Source: HGM04593 sp045613945 (GTDB taxonomy: Bacteria > Bacteroidota > Bacteroidia > Bacteroidales > Bacteroidaceae). From it: DNA of 8,805 nt. The notes under the pieces were generated by a model, which saw only the letters and a program-made list of their open reading frames with translations, had not been told where the DNA came from and searched no databases. The translations under genes were made by a program, and so were the position numbers. Each line of letters starts with the position of its first letter. Position 1 is the stretch's first letter. The stretch is taken from NCBI GenBank assembly GCA_045613945.1, contig JAZLBZ010000007.1, positions 1 to 8,805 of the forward strand, written 5' to 3'. Below are positions 1-6,853 of this stretch, in pieces.

Positions 1-13
1 TTCCTAAGACCGC

Positions 14-568
14 TTGGCCTCCGACTTCGACGAGGGTACATTCGAGGTTGGCGAGACAGTGAAGATTGCTTATGTTGACCAGAACCACAAGGATATTGTT
101 GCCGACAAGAGCGTATACGAGGTTATGAGCCAGGGCAACGAACTCATGCGCCTTGGCGGCAAGGAGATCAACGTTCGCGCATACCTGTCACGCTTCAATT
201 TCTCCGGCGCCGACCAGGAGAAGAAGTGTGGTGTGCTCTCCGGTGGTGAGCGTAACCGCCTGCACCTTGCAATGGCGCTTAAAGAGGGCGGTAACGTACT
301 CCTTCTTGACGAGCCTACCAATGACATTGACGTGAATACATTGCGTGCGCTAGAGGAGGGTCTTGAGAACTTCGCAGGCTGCGCTGTGGTAATCAGCCAC
401 GACCGTTGGTTCCTTGACCGTATCTGTACACACATCATTGCATTTGAGGGTGATGGCAATGTGTTCGGCTTTGAGGGCTCATACTCGGACTACGAGGAGA
501 ACAAGATGCGCCGTCTTGGCATTGAGGAACCTAAGAAAGCACGTTATCGCAAACTAATGGAAGATTGA
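14..568 (+). CDS. ettA: ABC-F ATPase, C-terminal part (EttA-like energy-dependent translational throttle), partial
   Basis: ABC-F proteins are soluble tandem ATPases that bind the ribosomal E site; EttA links entry into elongation to cellular energy state. Only the last part of the second nucleotide-binding domain is present. Seen: the ABC signature LSGGER (236-253), Walker B with catalytic Glu in DEPTND (308-325), the H-switch in SHDRWFLDR (His codon 398-400), and a basic tail ending in RYRKLMED. The second-domain Walker A and the whole first domain must lie upstream. EttA is chosen over Uup or other ABC-F types because of the GETVK, RAYLSRFNFSG and FEGSYSDYEENK stretches and the short tail without a coiled coil. 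The 14 start is a TTG forced by an in-frame TAA at 5-7 and is not a credible native start. Resemblance to the family becomes clear only from about codon 6 (DEGTFEVGETVK). The stop codon lies inside a perfect palindrome. Confidence 0.85.
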   Translation: MASDFDEGTFEVGETVKIAYVDQNHKDIVADKSVYEVMSQGNELMRLGGKEINVRAYLSRFNFSGADQEKKCGVLSGGERNRLHLAMALKEGGNVLLLDEPTNDIDVNTLRALEEGLENFAGCAVVISHDRWFLDRICTHIIAFEGDGNVFGFEGSYSDYEENKMRRLGIEEPKKARYRKLMED

Positions 569-600
569 TTTAATGTCCGAATTCGGACATTAAATCAATC
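563..600. repeat. Perfect 38-bp palindrome over the ettA stop codon
   Basis: The left arm GATTGATTTAATGTCCGAA (563-581) is followed with no spacer by its exact reverse complement (582-600). As RNA it would fold into a 17-bp stem with an AAUU loop, and the ettA TGA (566-568) sits in the stem. The centre is GAATTC. No U-tract follows (the next bases are CTTGATATGA), so it is not a textbook intrinsic terminator. It may still act as a terminator, as an mRNA 3'-end stabiliser, or as a protein-binding site for the gene at 641. The palindrome is directly visible; the role is inferred. Confidence 0.9.
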
Positions 601-622
601 CTTGATATGACTCTCATACTTT

Positions 623-628
623 AAGGAG
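623..628 (+). promoter_or_regulatory. Shine-Dalgarno-like AAGGAG before the aminotransferase
   Basis: AAGGAG lies 12 bases before the ATG at 641. This spacing is slightly long. It is one of only two good Shine-Dalgarno matches in the window and supports the chosen start. Confidence 0.5.
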
Positions 629-640
629 AAGACCTGGAAA

Positions 641-1942
641 ATGAGTGTGGTAAAAAAGGAAATAATAGATTCTATTGTCAAGGAACTTGAAATAGATGAC
701 ATACGCTCTGCCTCAATCCGTCAGATTGGGGCAGTGGTGCGTGCTGCCGAGGAGCGTACAGGCACAGAGTTTATCCATTTTGAAATGGGTATTCCGGGCT
801 TGCCGCCGGCCGAGGTTGGTGTGCGAGCCGAGTGTGAGGCTCTGCAGCGCGGGGTGGCGTCGGTATATCCGATAATCGACGGCATACCGGAACTGAAGAA
901 CGAGGCGTCGCGCTTTGTGAAGGCATTTGTCAATACCGATATAAGCCCCAATGGTTGCATCCCTACAGTGGGTTCTATGCAGGCGTCATTTGCATCGCTG
1001 ATGCTTGCCTCGCAACTTGACCCAAAACGCGACACAGTGCTCTACATTGACCCCGGTTTCCCGGTGCAGAAGATGCAGGCGCAAGTGATTGGCGTGAAGG
1101 TTGCATCGTTTGACATTGCAGAGTATCGTGGAGATAAACTGGAAGAGAAACTTGAGAACTGCTTTGCACAGGGGAATATCTGCGCTGTTCTCTATTCTTC
1201 GCCCAACAACCCTACGTGGATGTGCCTGAAAGATGAGGAACTTGAGATAATTGGCCGCTTGGCTACAAAGCACGATGTTGTGGTGATTGAGGACCTTGCG
1301 TATATGACAATGGATTTTCGCCGCGATATGAGCCGCCCGTTTGAGCCACCCTTCCAACCGAGCGTGTCAAGGTATACCCATAACTATATTATGCTCATAA
1401 GCGCGTCCAAGATATTCAGTTATGCTGGCCAGCGCATTGCTGTCGCATGCATTTCGGATGCATTGTACAGCCGTGCATACGATACTCTCAAGCAGCGCTA
1501 TGGCATTGCGCGTTTTGGTGCTGCGTTTGCATATATCTTCCTCTATTCGTTCTCGTCGGGCGTGTCACACTCGGCACAATGCGCGCTTGCTGCAATGTTC
1601 AAGGCGGCGTGCGATGGCGAGTACGATTTTGTTGGTGATATAAAGGAGTATGCGCTACGCACTGCACGTATTAAGGATATTCTGCTGCGCAACGGCTTTA
1701 GCATTGTCTATGACAAGGATGTTGACGAGCCTGTGAGCGACGGTTTCTTCTTTACCATCGGGTACAAGGATATGGATGGCGGCGAACTGTTGAAGGAACT
1801 GCTCTATTATGGCGTGAGCGGCATTGACCTTGCCACAACGGGAGGCATGCGAAAGGGAATACGCGCCTGCTCGTCAAACATCAGGCCACACCATTATGCA
1901 ATGCTTGAAGAGAGGCTGCGTTTGTTTAATGAGAATCACTAA
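641..1942 (+). CDS. PLP-dependent aminotransferase, class I/II (fold type I), substrate unknown
   Basis: A 433-aa cytosolic enzyme of the aspartate-aminotransferase fold, expected to move an amino group between an amino acid and a 2-oxo acid through pyridoxal phosphate. Visible landmarks, in family order, are FEMGIPGLPP near the N-terminus (residues 47-56), the substrate/cofactor segment SSPNNPTW (186-193, Asn190 as the PLP-contacting Asn), IEDLAY with Asp218 for the pyridine nitrogen, SASK with Lys257 as the Schiff-base lysine, and the phosphate-binding Arg265 in GQR. Arg408 in IRAC is the likely carboxylate-binding arginine. The length is normal for the family. A Trp stands where many relatives have Gly in NPTG. 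It follows the ABC-F gene by 72 bases and precedes the GH20 gene by 18 bases, so it could share a transcript with either. Neighbours give no clear pathway. The aminotransferase class is firm; the specific reaction cannot be assigned from sequence. Confidence 0.93.
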   Translation: MSVVKKEIIDSIVKELEIDDIRSASIRQIGAVVRAAEERTGTEFIHFEMGIPGLPPAEVGVRAECEALQRGVASVYPIIDGIPELKNEASRFVKAFVNTDISPNGCIPTVGSMQASFASLMLASQLDPKRDTVLYIDPGFPVQKMQAQVIGVKVASFDIAEYRGDKLEEKLENCFAQGNICAVLYSSPNNPTWMCLKDEELEIIGRLATKHDVVVIEDLAYMTMDFRRDMSRPFEPPFQPSVSRYTHNYIMLISASKIFSYAGQRIAVACISDALYSRAYDTLKQRYGIARFGAAFAYIFLYSFSSGVSHSAQCALAAMFKAACDGEYDFVGDIKEYALRTARIKDILLRNGFSIVYDKDVDEPVSDGFFFTIGYKDMDGGELLKELLYYGVSGIDLATTGGMRKGIRACSSNIRPHHYAMLEERLRLFNENH

Positions 1943-1944
1943 CT

Positions 1945-1958
1945 TATAATCTATTATA
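1945..1958. repeat. Short AT-only inverted repeat in the GH20 leader
   Basis: TATAAT (1945-1950) and its reverse complement ATTATA (1953-1958) are separated by CT, two bases before the GH20 ATG triplet's preceding GT. The GH20 start lacks a Shine-Dalgarno sequence. An unstructured or weakly structured AT-rich leader is usual for Bacteroidota starts, so chance is possible. Confidence 0.35.
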
Positions 1959-1960
1959 GT

Positions 1961-3637
1961 ATGAAAAAAATAGTCTTTGCACTGTTGTTGCTTATGGGTG
2001 TCTCGCTGCATGCACAAGAGATTTCCATTATTCCAAAACCTGCCGAAATGCAGGTGGAGGAGGGTGATTTTTCTTTCAATGGGAAGGTCGTACTGTGTTA
2101 TCCCCAAATAAAGGATGGAGGCGTTGATGCTGTCGTGGACAATTTTGTCAAGGAGATAAAGAAAACAACCGGTGTAAAACTTGTCAAGGATAGGCTGAAG
2201 GATGGCCTGTTCCTTGGTTGGGATGTGCAAGAAGCCGCTAAGGAGGGGGATGCGCATATTGTGCTGTATGTTGATGAATATATGGGTGAAGAGGCTTATA
2301 GGCTATCTGTTACCCCGAAAAGAATAAACATCGCAGCAGCAACGCCTGCAGGCTTCTTCTATGCGTTCCAGACTCTAAAACAACTTATGCCGCGCAATGT
2401 GATGGCGGGTGTTCGTGACGAGAGTGTGAAAGAGTGGAACGTTCCTTGTGTGTTTATTGTAGATGAACCGCGTTTCTCTTGGCGCGGATTTATGCTCGAT
2501 GAGGGTCGTCATTTCTATGGCAAGGAAGAGATAAAGAAGATTATAGATGTGATGGCGGCATACAAGATGAACCGTTTTCATTGGCATTTGACCGAGGACC
2601 AGGGTTGGCGCATCGAGATTAAGAAATATCCTAAACTCACCAAAGTGGGTGCTTGGCGCGACAGCAAGGTGTGTGCGTGGGGTGATGTCAAGCCCGATGG
2701 TATACGCTATGGCGGCTACTACACTCACAAGGATATAAAGGAGGTTGTGGAGTATGCAAAGGAGCGCTTTGTGGAGATTATTCCCGAGGTGGATATCCCG
2801 GGTCACTCGCAGGCAGCCGTTGCATCATATCCTGAATTCCTTGCCTGTGACCCTGAGAACAAGCACGATGTGTGGCTGTGGCAGGGTGTGTCGAGCGATG
2901 TAATAAATGTTGCCAATCCGCTCGCAGTGCAGTTTGCAAAGGATGTTATTGACGAACTTACAGAACTTTTCCCATTTGGATATATACATCTTGGAGGTGA
3001 TGAATGCCCTACGTATAAATGGGAACGCAATAGTGATTGCCAGGCATTGCTGAAGGAGATTGGATCGGAGAACTATCGCGATTTGCAAATACACTTCTAC
3101 AAGCAACTGATTGACCACGTTGCACAGAAACCTGCCGACAAGCAGCGCAAACTGGTGTTCTGGAACGAGGTGCTGCATGGCAATACAGAGCCGCTTGGAA
3201 AGGATATAACCATTATGGCATGGATTGGTGCCGACGGTGCGGCAAAGGATGCTGCAATGCGTGGCATGAGCACAATCCTCTCCCCACAGATTCCTTATTA
3301 CATCAACCGTCGCCAGTCAAGGCTGGAGACCGAACCAAAGTCGCAGGGCTATGGCGATGAGACTGTTGAGCGCGTATATAACTACAAGCCAATGAATAAT
3401 ATCCCCGAGGAACTGCAATCCAAATATCTGGGCGTGCAGGCCAATTTCTGGACAGAATGGGTGGTGGAGCCATCAGTGGTTGAGTATCTTATGCTGCCAC
3501 GCCTTGCAGCTGTGGCTGAGGCCGGATGGACACCTGCCGAACTGCGCAATTACGATGATTTTATCAATCGCTTGCAGGGCGAGGCAAAATATTATCAGTT
3601 TAAAGGCGTTGAATACGGCAAGCACGTCTTCAAGTAA
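1961..3637 (+). CDS. Secreted beta-N-acetylhexosaminidase, glycoside hydrolase family 20
   Basis: A 558-aa GH20 enzyme expected to remove terminal beta-linked GlcNAc or GalNAc from glycans by substrate-assisted catalysis. Residues 1-19 form a signal peptide: KK, a leucine-rich core, then a probable cut after LHA or LHAQ. There is no lipobox Cys, so a periplasmic or secreted enzyme is more likely than a lipoprotein. Residues about 20-150 match the alpha/beta GH20b domain (IPKPAEM near the start, GFFYAFQTLKQLMP at its end). The TIM barrel starts at FSWRGFMLDEGRHF (172-185; Arg175 probably binds substrate) and includes HWHLTEDQGWR, IPEVDIPGH and the catalytic pair Asp347-Glu348 in HLGGDECP. Active-site tryptophans occur at FWNEV, MAWIG and NFWTEW. 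It ends soon after the barrel with no added carbohydrate-binding domain. No SusC/SusD pair or sulfatase is nearby, so it is not obviously part of a polysaccharide utilisation locus. The natural substrate is unknown. Confidence 0.95.
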   Translation: MKKIVFALLLLMGVSLHAQEISIIPKPAEMQVEEGDFSFNGKVVLCYPQIKDGGVDAVVDNFVKEIKKTTGVKLVKDRLKDGLFLGWDVQEAAKEGDAHIVLYVDEYMGEEAYRLSVTPKRINIAAATPAGFFYAFQTLKQLMPRNVMAGVRDESVKEWNVPCVFIVDEPRFSWRGFMLDEGRHFYGKEEIKKIIDVMAAYKMNRFHWHLTEDQGWRIEIKKYPKLTKVGAWRDSKVCAWGDVKPDGIRYGGYYTHKDIKEVVEYAKERFVEIIPEVDIPGHSQAAVASYPEFLACDPENKHDVWLWQGVSSDVINVANPLAVQFAKDVIDELTELFPFGYIHLGGDECPTYKWERNSDCQALLKEIGSENYRDLQIHFYKQLIDHVAQKPADKQRKLVFWNEVLHGNTEPLGKDITIMAWIGADGAAKDAAMRGMSTILSPQIPYYINRRQSRLETEPKSQGYGDETVERVYNYKPMNNIPEELQSKYLGVQANFWTEWVVEPSVVEYLMLPRLAAVAEAGWTPAELRNYDDFINRLQGEAKYYQFKGVEYGKHVFK

Positions 3638-3657
3638 AATACAACCGATATTCTTTT

Positions 3658-3705
3658 ACGCGACAGCATTGGATTCTCCAACACTGTCGCGTTTCTTTTT
3701 TATAT
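3658..3705 (+). terminator. Intrinsic terminator after the GH20 gene
   Basis: CGCGACAG (3659-3666) pairs with CTGTCGCG (3684-3691), with A3658-T3692 extending the stem. A 2x2 internal loop (CA/CA) leads to an inner stem TTGGA (3669-3673) with TCCAA (3677-3681), closed by a TTC triloop. The stem runs straight into TTTCTTTTTTAT. This is a convincing rho-independent terminator 20 bases after the GH20 stop and separates that unit from lepA. Confidence 0.9.
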
Positions 3706-3903
3706 ATTAATGTTTTTGTTTATAATTGTTTGATTACTTTTGGCTCCACTTCTTTATATATGTGTTTTGTCCTTTGTTGTCAGTTGAAAAATATTGACAC
3801 TTGGCGCTTATGGTCCTCGTTCTAAAAAGCATGGGATTTGCTTTGTTTTGCAGGTGTGGCGAAATTTATGCGCGCCTTGTTATTATATATATAGCGTTTT
3901 TTG
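3706..3903. other. AT-rich intergenic stretch with no recognised gene
   Basis: About 200 bases between the terminator and the lepA promoter motif. I find no open frame with family resemblance, no tRNA-like fold and no convincing long repeat. A TAnnTTTG match (TACTTTTG, 3735-3742) has a TTTG upstream at 3715-3718, but the 16-base spacing is shorter than the usual 19-21, and such matches are easy to get by chance in T-rich DNA. Confidence 0.5.
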
Positions 3904-3911
3904 TATCTTTG
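3904..3911 (+). promoter_or_regulatory. Candidate Bacteroidota -7 promoter element upstream of lepA
   Basis: TATCTTTG fits the Bacteroidota primary-sigma -7 consensus TAnnTTTG exactly. The nearest upstream TTG (3877-3879) is 24 bases away, a little farther than the usual 19-21 for the -33 element. Transcription would begin shortly downstream and give lepA a leader of about 135 bases. The motif lies inside an imperfect inverted repeat (3905-3932). Confidence 0.55.
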
Positions 3912-3932
3912 CAGTCTGTTGACTGCGAAGAT
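3905..3932. repeat. 28-base near-perfect inverted repeat overlapping the lepA -7 motif
   Basis: ATCTTTGCAGTC (3905-3916) and GACTGCGAAGAT (3921-3932) are reverse complements except for one T/G position (3910 with 3927) and are separated by TGTT. In RNA the odd pair would be a G-U wobble, giving a 12-bp stem with a tetraloop. Because it overlaps the -7 element, most of it would not be transcribed from that promoter. A DNA operator is therefore as plausible as a hairpin. The structure is seen; the function is inferred. Confidence 0.75.
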
Positions 3933-4004
3933 TGTCTGCACTCGCTGTGATAAACACTTAAGCAAACTTTATGTTTCTCGCTCGTTTGTTGCAACCTTTG
4001 CATC

Positions 4005-4012
4005 TAAATTTG
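4005..4012 (+). promoter_or_regulatory. Second candidate -7 element closer to lepA
   Basis: TAAATTTG is another exact TAnnTTTG match, 41 bases before the lepA ATG. A TTTG at 3985-3988 is 16 bases upstream, shorter than the ideal spacing. A start site here would give a leader of about 35 bases. Confidence 0.35.
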
Positions 4013-4053
4013 CCAAAAAGGCTTTATTCATCGAAGAAAAACAATTGACATAT

Positions 4054-5835
4054 ATGGAGAAAATCAGAAATTTTTGCATTATTGCCCACATCGATCATGG
4101 TAAATCTACTTTGGCCGACCGTTTGCTTGAGACAACCAAGACCATAAACGTTACCGAGGGTCAGATGCTTGACAATATGGACCTTGAAAAGGAGCGTGGT
4201 ATCACCATCAAGAGCCATGCGATACAAATGGAGTACATGTACAAGGGCGAGAAATATATTCTCAACCTCATTGACACTCCGGGACACGTTGACTTCTCGT
4301 ACGAGGTGTCACGTTCAATTGCCGCCTGCGAGGGCGCGCTGCTGGTTGTGGATGCAACACAGGGTGTCCAGGCACAGACTATCTCGAACCTCTATATGGC
4401 GGTAGATCACGGTCTGGAGATTATCCCGGTTGTGAACAAGTGCGATATGATCAACGCAATGCCCGAGGAGGTGAAGGATGAGATTGTCGACCTTATTGGC
4501 TGCGACAGGGAGGATATCATCGAGGCTTCGGGAAAGACAGGCTTGGGTGTCGAGGATATATTGAATGCCGTTGTTGAGCGAGTTCCCGCCCCAGTGGGTG
4601 ACGAGGAGGCTCCTCTGCAGGCACTTATCTTTGACTCGGTGTTCAACTCATTTCGTGGCATCATTGCATATTTCAAGATAACCAACGGAGTTTTGCGCAA
4701 GGGCGACAAGGTGAAGTTCTTTAACACCGGCAAGGAGTATGATGCCGATGAGATAGGTGTGCTGAAGATGGATTTGTGTCCCCGACAGGAGTTGCGCACC
4801 GGTGACGTAGGCTACATCATTTCGGGTATCAAGACATCGCGCGAGGTGAAAGTGGGTGATACAATCACACACATTGCACGTCCATGTACAGCTGCTATTG
4901 CCGGTTTTGAGGAGGTTAAGCCAATGGTCTTTGCGGGTGTATACCCGATAGATGCCGAGGATTATGAGGATTTGCGTGCTTCGCTTGAGAAACTGCAGCT
5001 CACCGATGCATCGCTGACATTCTCCCCCGAGTCCTCGGGTGCGCTTGGCTTTGGTTTCCGTTGCGGTCTTCTCGGTCTCTTGCACATGGAGATTGTGCAG
5101 GAGCGTCTCGACCGCGAGTTCGACATGAGTGTCATTACCACTGTGCCCAACGTATCGTACATGGTGTACGACAAGCAGGGCGAGGCAAAGGAGGTGCACA
5201 ACCCAGGCGGCATGCCCGAGCAGACCCTTATTGACCATATCGAGGAACCATACATTAACGCTAGCATCATCACACGCGCCGAGTATATTGGCCCAATCAT
5301 GACATTGTGCCTCTCAAAGCGTGGCGAGTTGCTCAAACAGGAATTTATAACCGGTAACCGCGTGGATATTCGTTTCCTGTTGCCGCTTGGCGAGATTGTC
5401 ATTGACTTCTATGACAAACTCAAGAGCATTTCAAAGGGTTATGCATCGTTCGACTATCACCCCGCAGGCTTCAGGACATCAAAACTCATCAAACTCGATA
5501 TCCTGCTTAATGGCGAGCCTGTAGATGCACTCTCTACACTTACACACGTTGACAACGCATACGGTCTTGGCCGTCAGATGTGCGAGAAACTACGCGACCT
5601 GATTCCAAGACAGCAGTTCGACATTGCGCTGCAGGCTGCTATCGGTACAAAGATTATTGCCCGCGAGACCATCAAGCAGGTGCGTAAGGACGTTACAGCA
5701 AAGTGCTACGGTGGTGACGTATCGCGTAAGCGCAAGTTGCTCGAGAAACAGAAGAAGGGCAAAAAGCGCATGAAGCAGATTGGCAATGTCGAGGTTCCAC
5801 AGAAGGCGTTCCTTGCAGTGCTCAAGTTAGATTAA
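4054..5835 (+). CDS. lepA: Elongation factor 4, LepA, ribosome-associated GTPase
   Basis: A 593-aa translational GTPase that acts on the 70S or assembling ribosome; roles in back-translocation, stress and 30S biogenesis have been proposed. The G domain is complete: G1 AHIDHGKS (residues 11-18), switch I RGIT (48-51), G3 DTPGH (74-78), G4 NKCD (128-131) and G5 in EASGKTG. EF-G-like domain II follows, then domains III and V (FSPESSGALGFGFRCGLLGLLHMEI). The LepA-specific C-terminal domain starts near KCYGGDVSRKRKLLEKQKKG (550-569). The frame stays open upstream to a TTG at 3901, but ATG 4054 gives the family's usual N-terminus (MEKIRNFCIIAHIDHGK), and the upstream part contains promoter motifs. 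No clear Shine-Dalgarno sequence precedes the ATG; the leader is A-rich. It is the first gene of the lepA-ftsY-rimO-HU cluster. Confidence 0.98.
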   Translation: MEKIRNFCIIAHIDHGKSTLADRLLETTKTINVTEGQMLDNMDLEKERGITIKSHAIQMEYMYKGEKYILNLIDTPGHVDFSYEVSRSIAACEGALLVVDATQGVQAQTISNLYMAVDHGLEIIPVVNKCDMINAMPEEVKDEIVDLIGCDREDIIEASGKTGLGVEDILNAVVERVPAPVGDEEAPLQALIFDSVFNSFRGIIAYFKITNGVLRKGDKVKFFNTGKEYDADEIGVLKMDLCPRQELRTGDVGYIISGIKTSREVKVGDTITHIARPCTAAIAGFEEVKPMVFAGVYPIDAEDYEDLRASLEKLQLTDASLTFSPESSGALGFGFRCGLLGLLHMEIVQERLDREFDMSVITTVPNVSYMVYDKQGEAKEVHNPGGMPEQTLIDHIEEPYINASIITRAEYIGPIMTLCLSKRGELLKQEFITGNRVDIRFLLPLGEIVIDFYDKLKSISKGYASFDYHPAGFRTSKLIKLDILLNGEPVDALSTLTHVDNAYGLGRQMCEKLRDLIPRQQFDIALQAAIGTKIIARETIKQVRKDVTAKCYGGDVSRKRKLLEKQKKGKKRMKQIGNVEVPQKAFLAVLKLD

Positions 5836-5847
5836 TGAATGAAAGGC

Positions 5848-5863
5848 GGCTGCCTGTGCAGCC
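5848..5863 (+). repeat. Small hairpin in the lepA-ftsY gap
   Basis: GGCTGC (5848-5853) and GCAGCC (5858-5863) enclose CTGT, 13 bases after the lepA stop. No T-run follows (ATTGATTTGG), so it is probably not a terminator. It may be a weak pause or mRNA-processing element within the operon. Confidence 0.4.
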
Positions 5864-5892
5864 ATTGATTTGGAAACGATATTTTAGAGAAT

Positions 5893-6849
5893 ATGGGAAT
5901 ATTCAGTTTTTTCAGTAGAGAAAAGAAGGAGGTCCTTGACCAGGGACTCTCAAAGACAAAACAAAGTGTTTTCAGTAAGATTGCCCGTGCCATCGCCGGC
6001 AAGAGCGAGATTGATGACGAGGTGCTTGATAACCTTGAGGAGGTACTCGTTACATCGGATGTGGGTGTAGAGACCACGCTCAAGATCATTGACCGTGTGC
6101 AGAAGCGTGCGGCACGTGACAAGTTCATGAATACAAACGAACTTAACAAGTTGCTCAAGGACGAGATTGCACAGTTGCTCATGGAGAACAATAGCAACGA
6201 CGGTGGTGACTCGTTCAATATACCTACGACTCCAGGACAGCCATATGTGATTATGGTTGTAGGTGTAAACGGTGTGGGCAAGACAACAACCATCGGTAAG
6301 CTCGCGCACCAGTACAAGAAGGCTGGCAAGAAGGTATATCTCGGTGCTGCCGATACATTCCGTGCGGCTGCCGTAGAGCAGTTGGTGGAGTGGGGACACC
6401 GTGCCGATGTTCCTGTAATCAAGCAGGGTATGGGTTCTGACCCCGCATCTGTGGCATATGACACACTGGCTTCTGCTGTGGCGAACAATGCCGATGTTGT
6501 AATCATCGATACTGCAGGACGTCTGCACAACAAGGTGGGTCTCATGAACGAGCTTACAAAGATAAAGAACGTGATGCAGAAGGTCGTGCCTACTGCGCCT
6601 AACGATGTGATGCTTGTGCTTGACGGCTCAACAGGCCAGAATGCGTTCGAGCAGGCAAAGCAGTTCACCAAGCCTACCGAGGTTACATCGCTTGCAATCA
6701 CAAAGCTCGACGGTACAGCCAAGGGCGGTGTCGTTATCGGTATCAGTGACCAGTTCAAGATTCCTGTGAAGTATATCGGCTTGGGCGAGGGTATTGACCA
6801 CTTGCAGATATTCAACCGCGAGGAGTTTGTTGATTCACTCTTTGGATAA
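5893..6849 (+). CDS. ftsY: Signal recognition particle receptor FtsY
   Basis: A 318-aa SRP-family GTPase that pairs with Ffh to deliver translating ribosomes to the Sec translocon at the inner membrane. Residues 1-20 (MGIFSFF then charged) probably form the amphipathic membrane-binding start, and about 20-100 the helical N domain. The G domain shows G1 GVNGVGKTTT (124-133), the SRP-GTPase insertion segment DTFRAAAVEQL (154-164), G3 DTAGR (206-210), G4 TKLD (270-273) and the closing GLGEGIDHLQIF (297-308). The ending FVDSLFG is typical of FtsY, and there is no Ffh methionine-rich M domain. The long acidic A domain of E. coli FtsY is absent, as in many other phyla. It begins 57 bases after lepA and ends 4 bases before rimO, so co-transcription and probably translational coupling with rimO are likely. 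Confidence 0.98.
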   Translation: MGIFSFFSREKKEVLDQGLSKTKQSVFSKIARAIAGKSEIDDEVLDNLEEVLVTSDVGVETTLKIIDRVQKRAARDKFMNTNELNKLLKDEIAQLLMENNSNDGGDSFNIPTTPGQPYVIMVVGVNGVGKTTTIGKLAHQYKKAGKKVYLGAADTFRAAAVEQLVEWGHRADVPVIKQGMGSDPASVAYDTLASAVANNADVVIIDTAGRLHNKVGLMNELTKIKNVMQKVVPTAPNDVMLVLDGSTGQNAFEQAKQFTKPTEVTSLAITKLDGTAKGGVVIGISDQFKIPVKYIGLGEGIDHLQIFNREEFVDSLFG

Positions 6850-6853
6850 TTCG

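Noticed and set aside
1961..3637. Possible polysaccharide utilisation locus around the GH20 gene
   Set aside because: No SusC, SusD, regulator, sulfatase or second glycosidase is nearby; flanking genes are housekeeping.
3480..3710. 76-codon + strand frame over the end of the GH20 gene
   Set aside because: Out of frame with a full-length, conserved GH20 enzyme, and it runs through the terminator.
3778..3799. TGTCA and TGACA inverted pair in the intergenic region
   Set aside because: Only five bases per arm with a 12-base spacer, expected by chance in this length of AT-rich DNA.
4041..4050. TTGACA near the lepA start resembling a sigma70 -35 box
   Set aside because: Bacteroidota primary promoters do not use this box, and it lies too close to the ATG to serve lepA.
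3901..4053. 51-codon N-terminal extension of LepA from TTG 3901
   Set aside because: The ATG at 4054 gives the standard LepA start; the upstream codons have no family match and overlap promoter motifs and an inverted repeat.
6794..6853. 20-codon N-terminal extension of RimO inside ftsY
   Set aside because: It would overlap ftsY by 56 bases in another frame, and the family N-terminus starts at ATG 6854.
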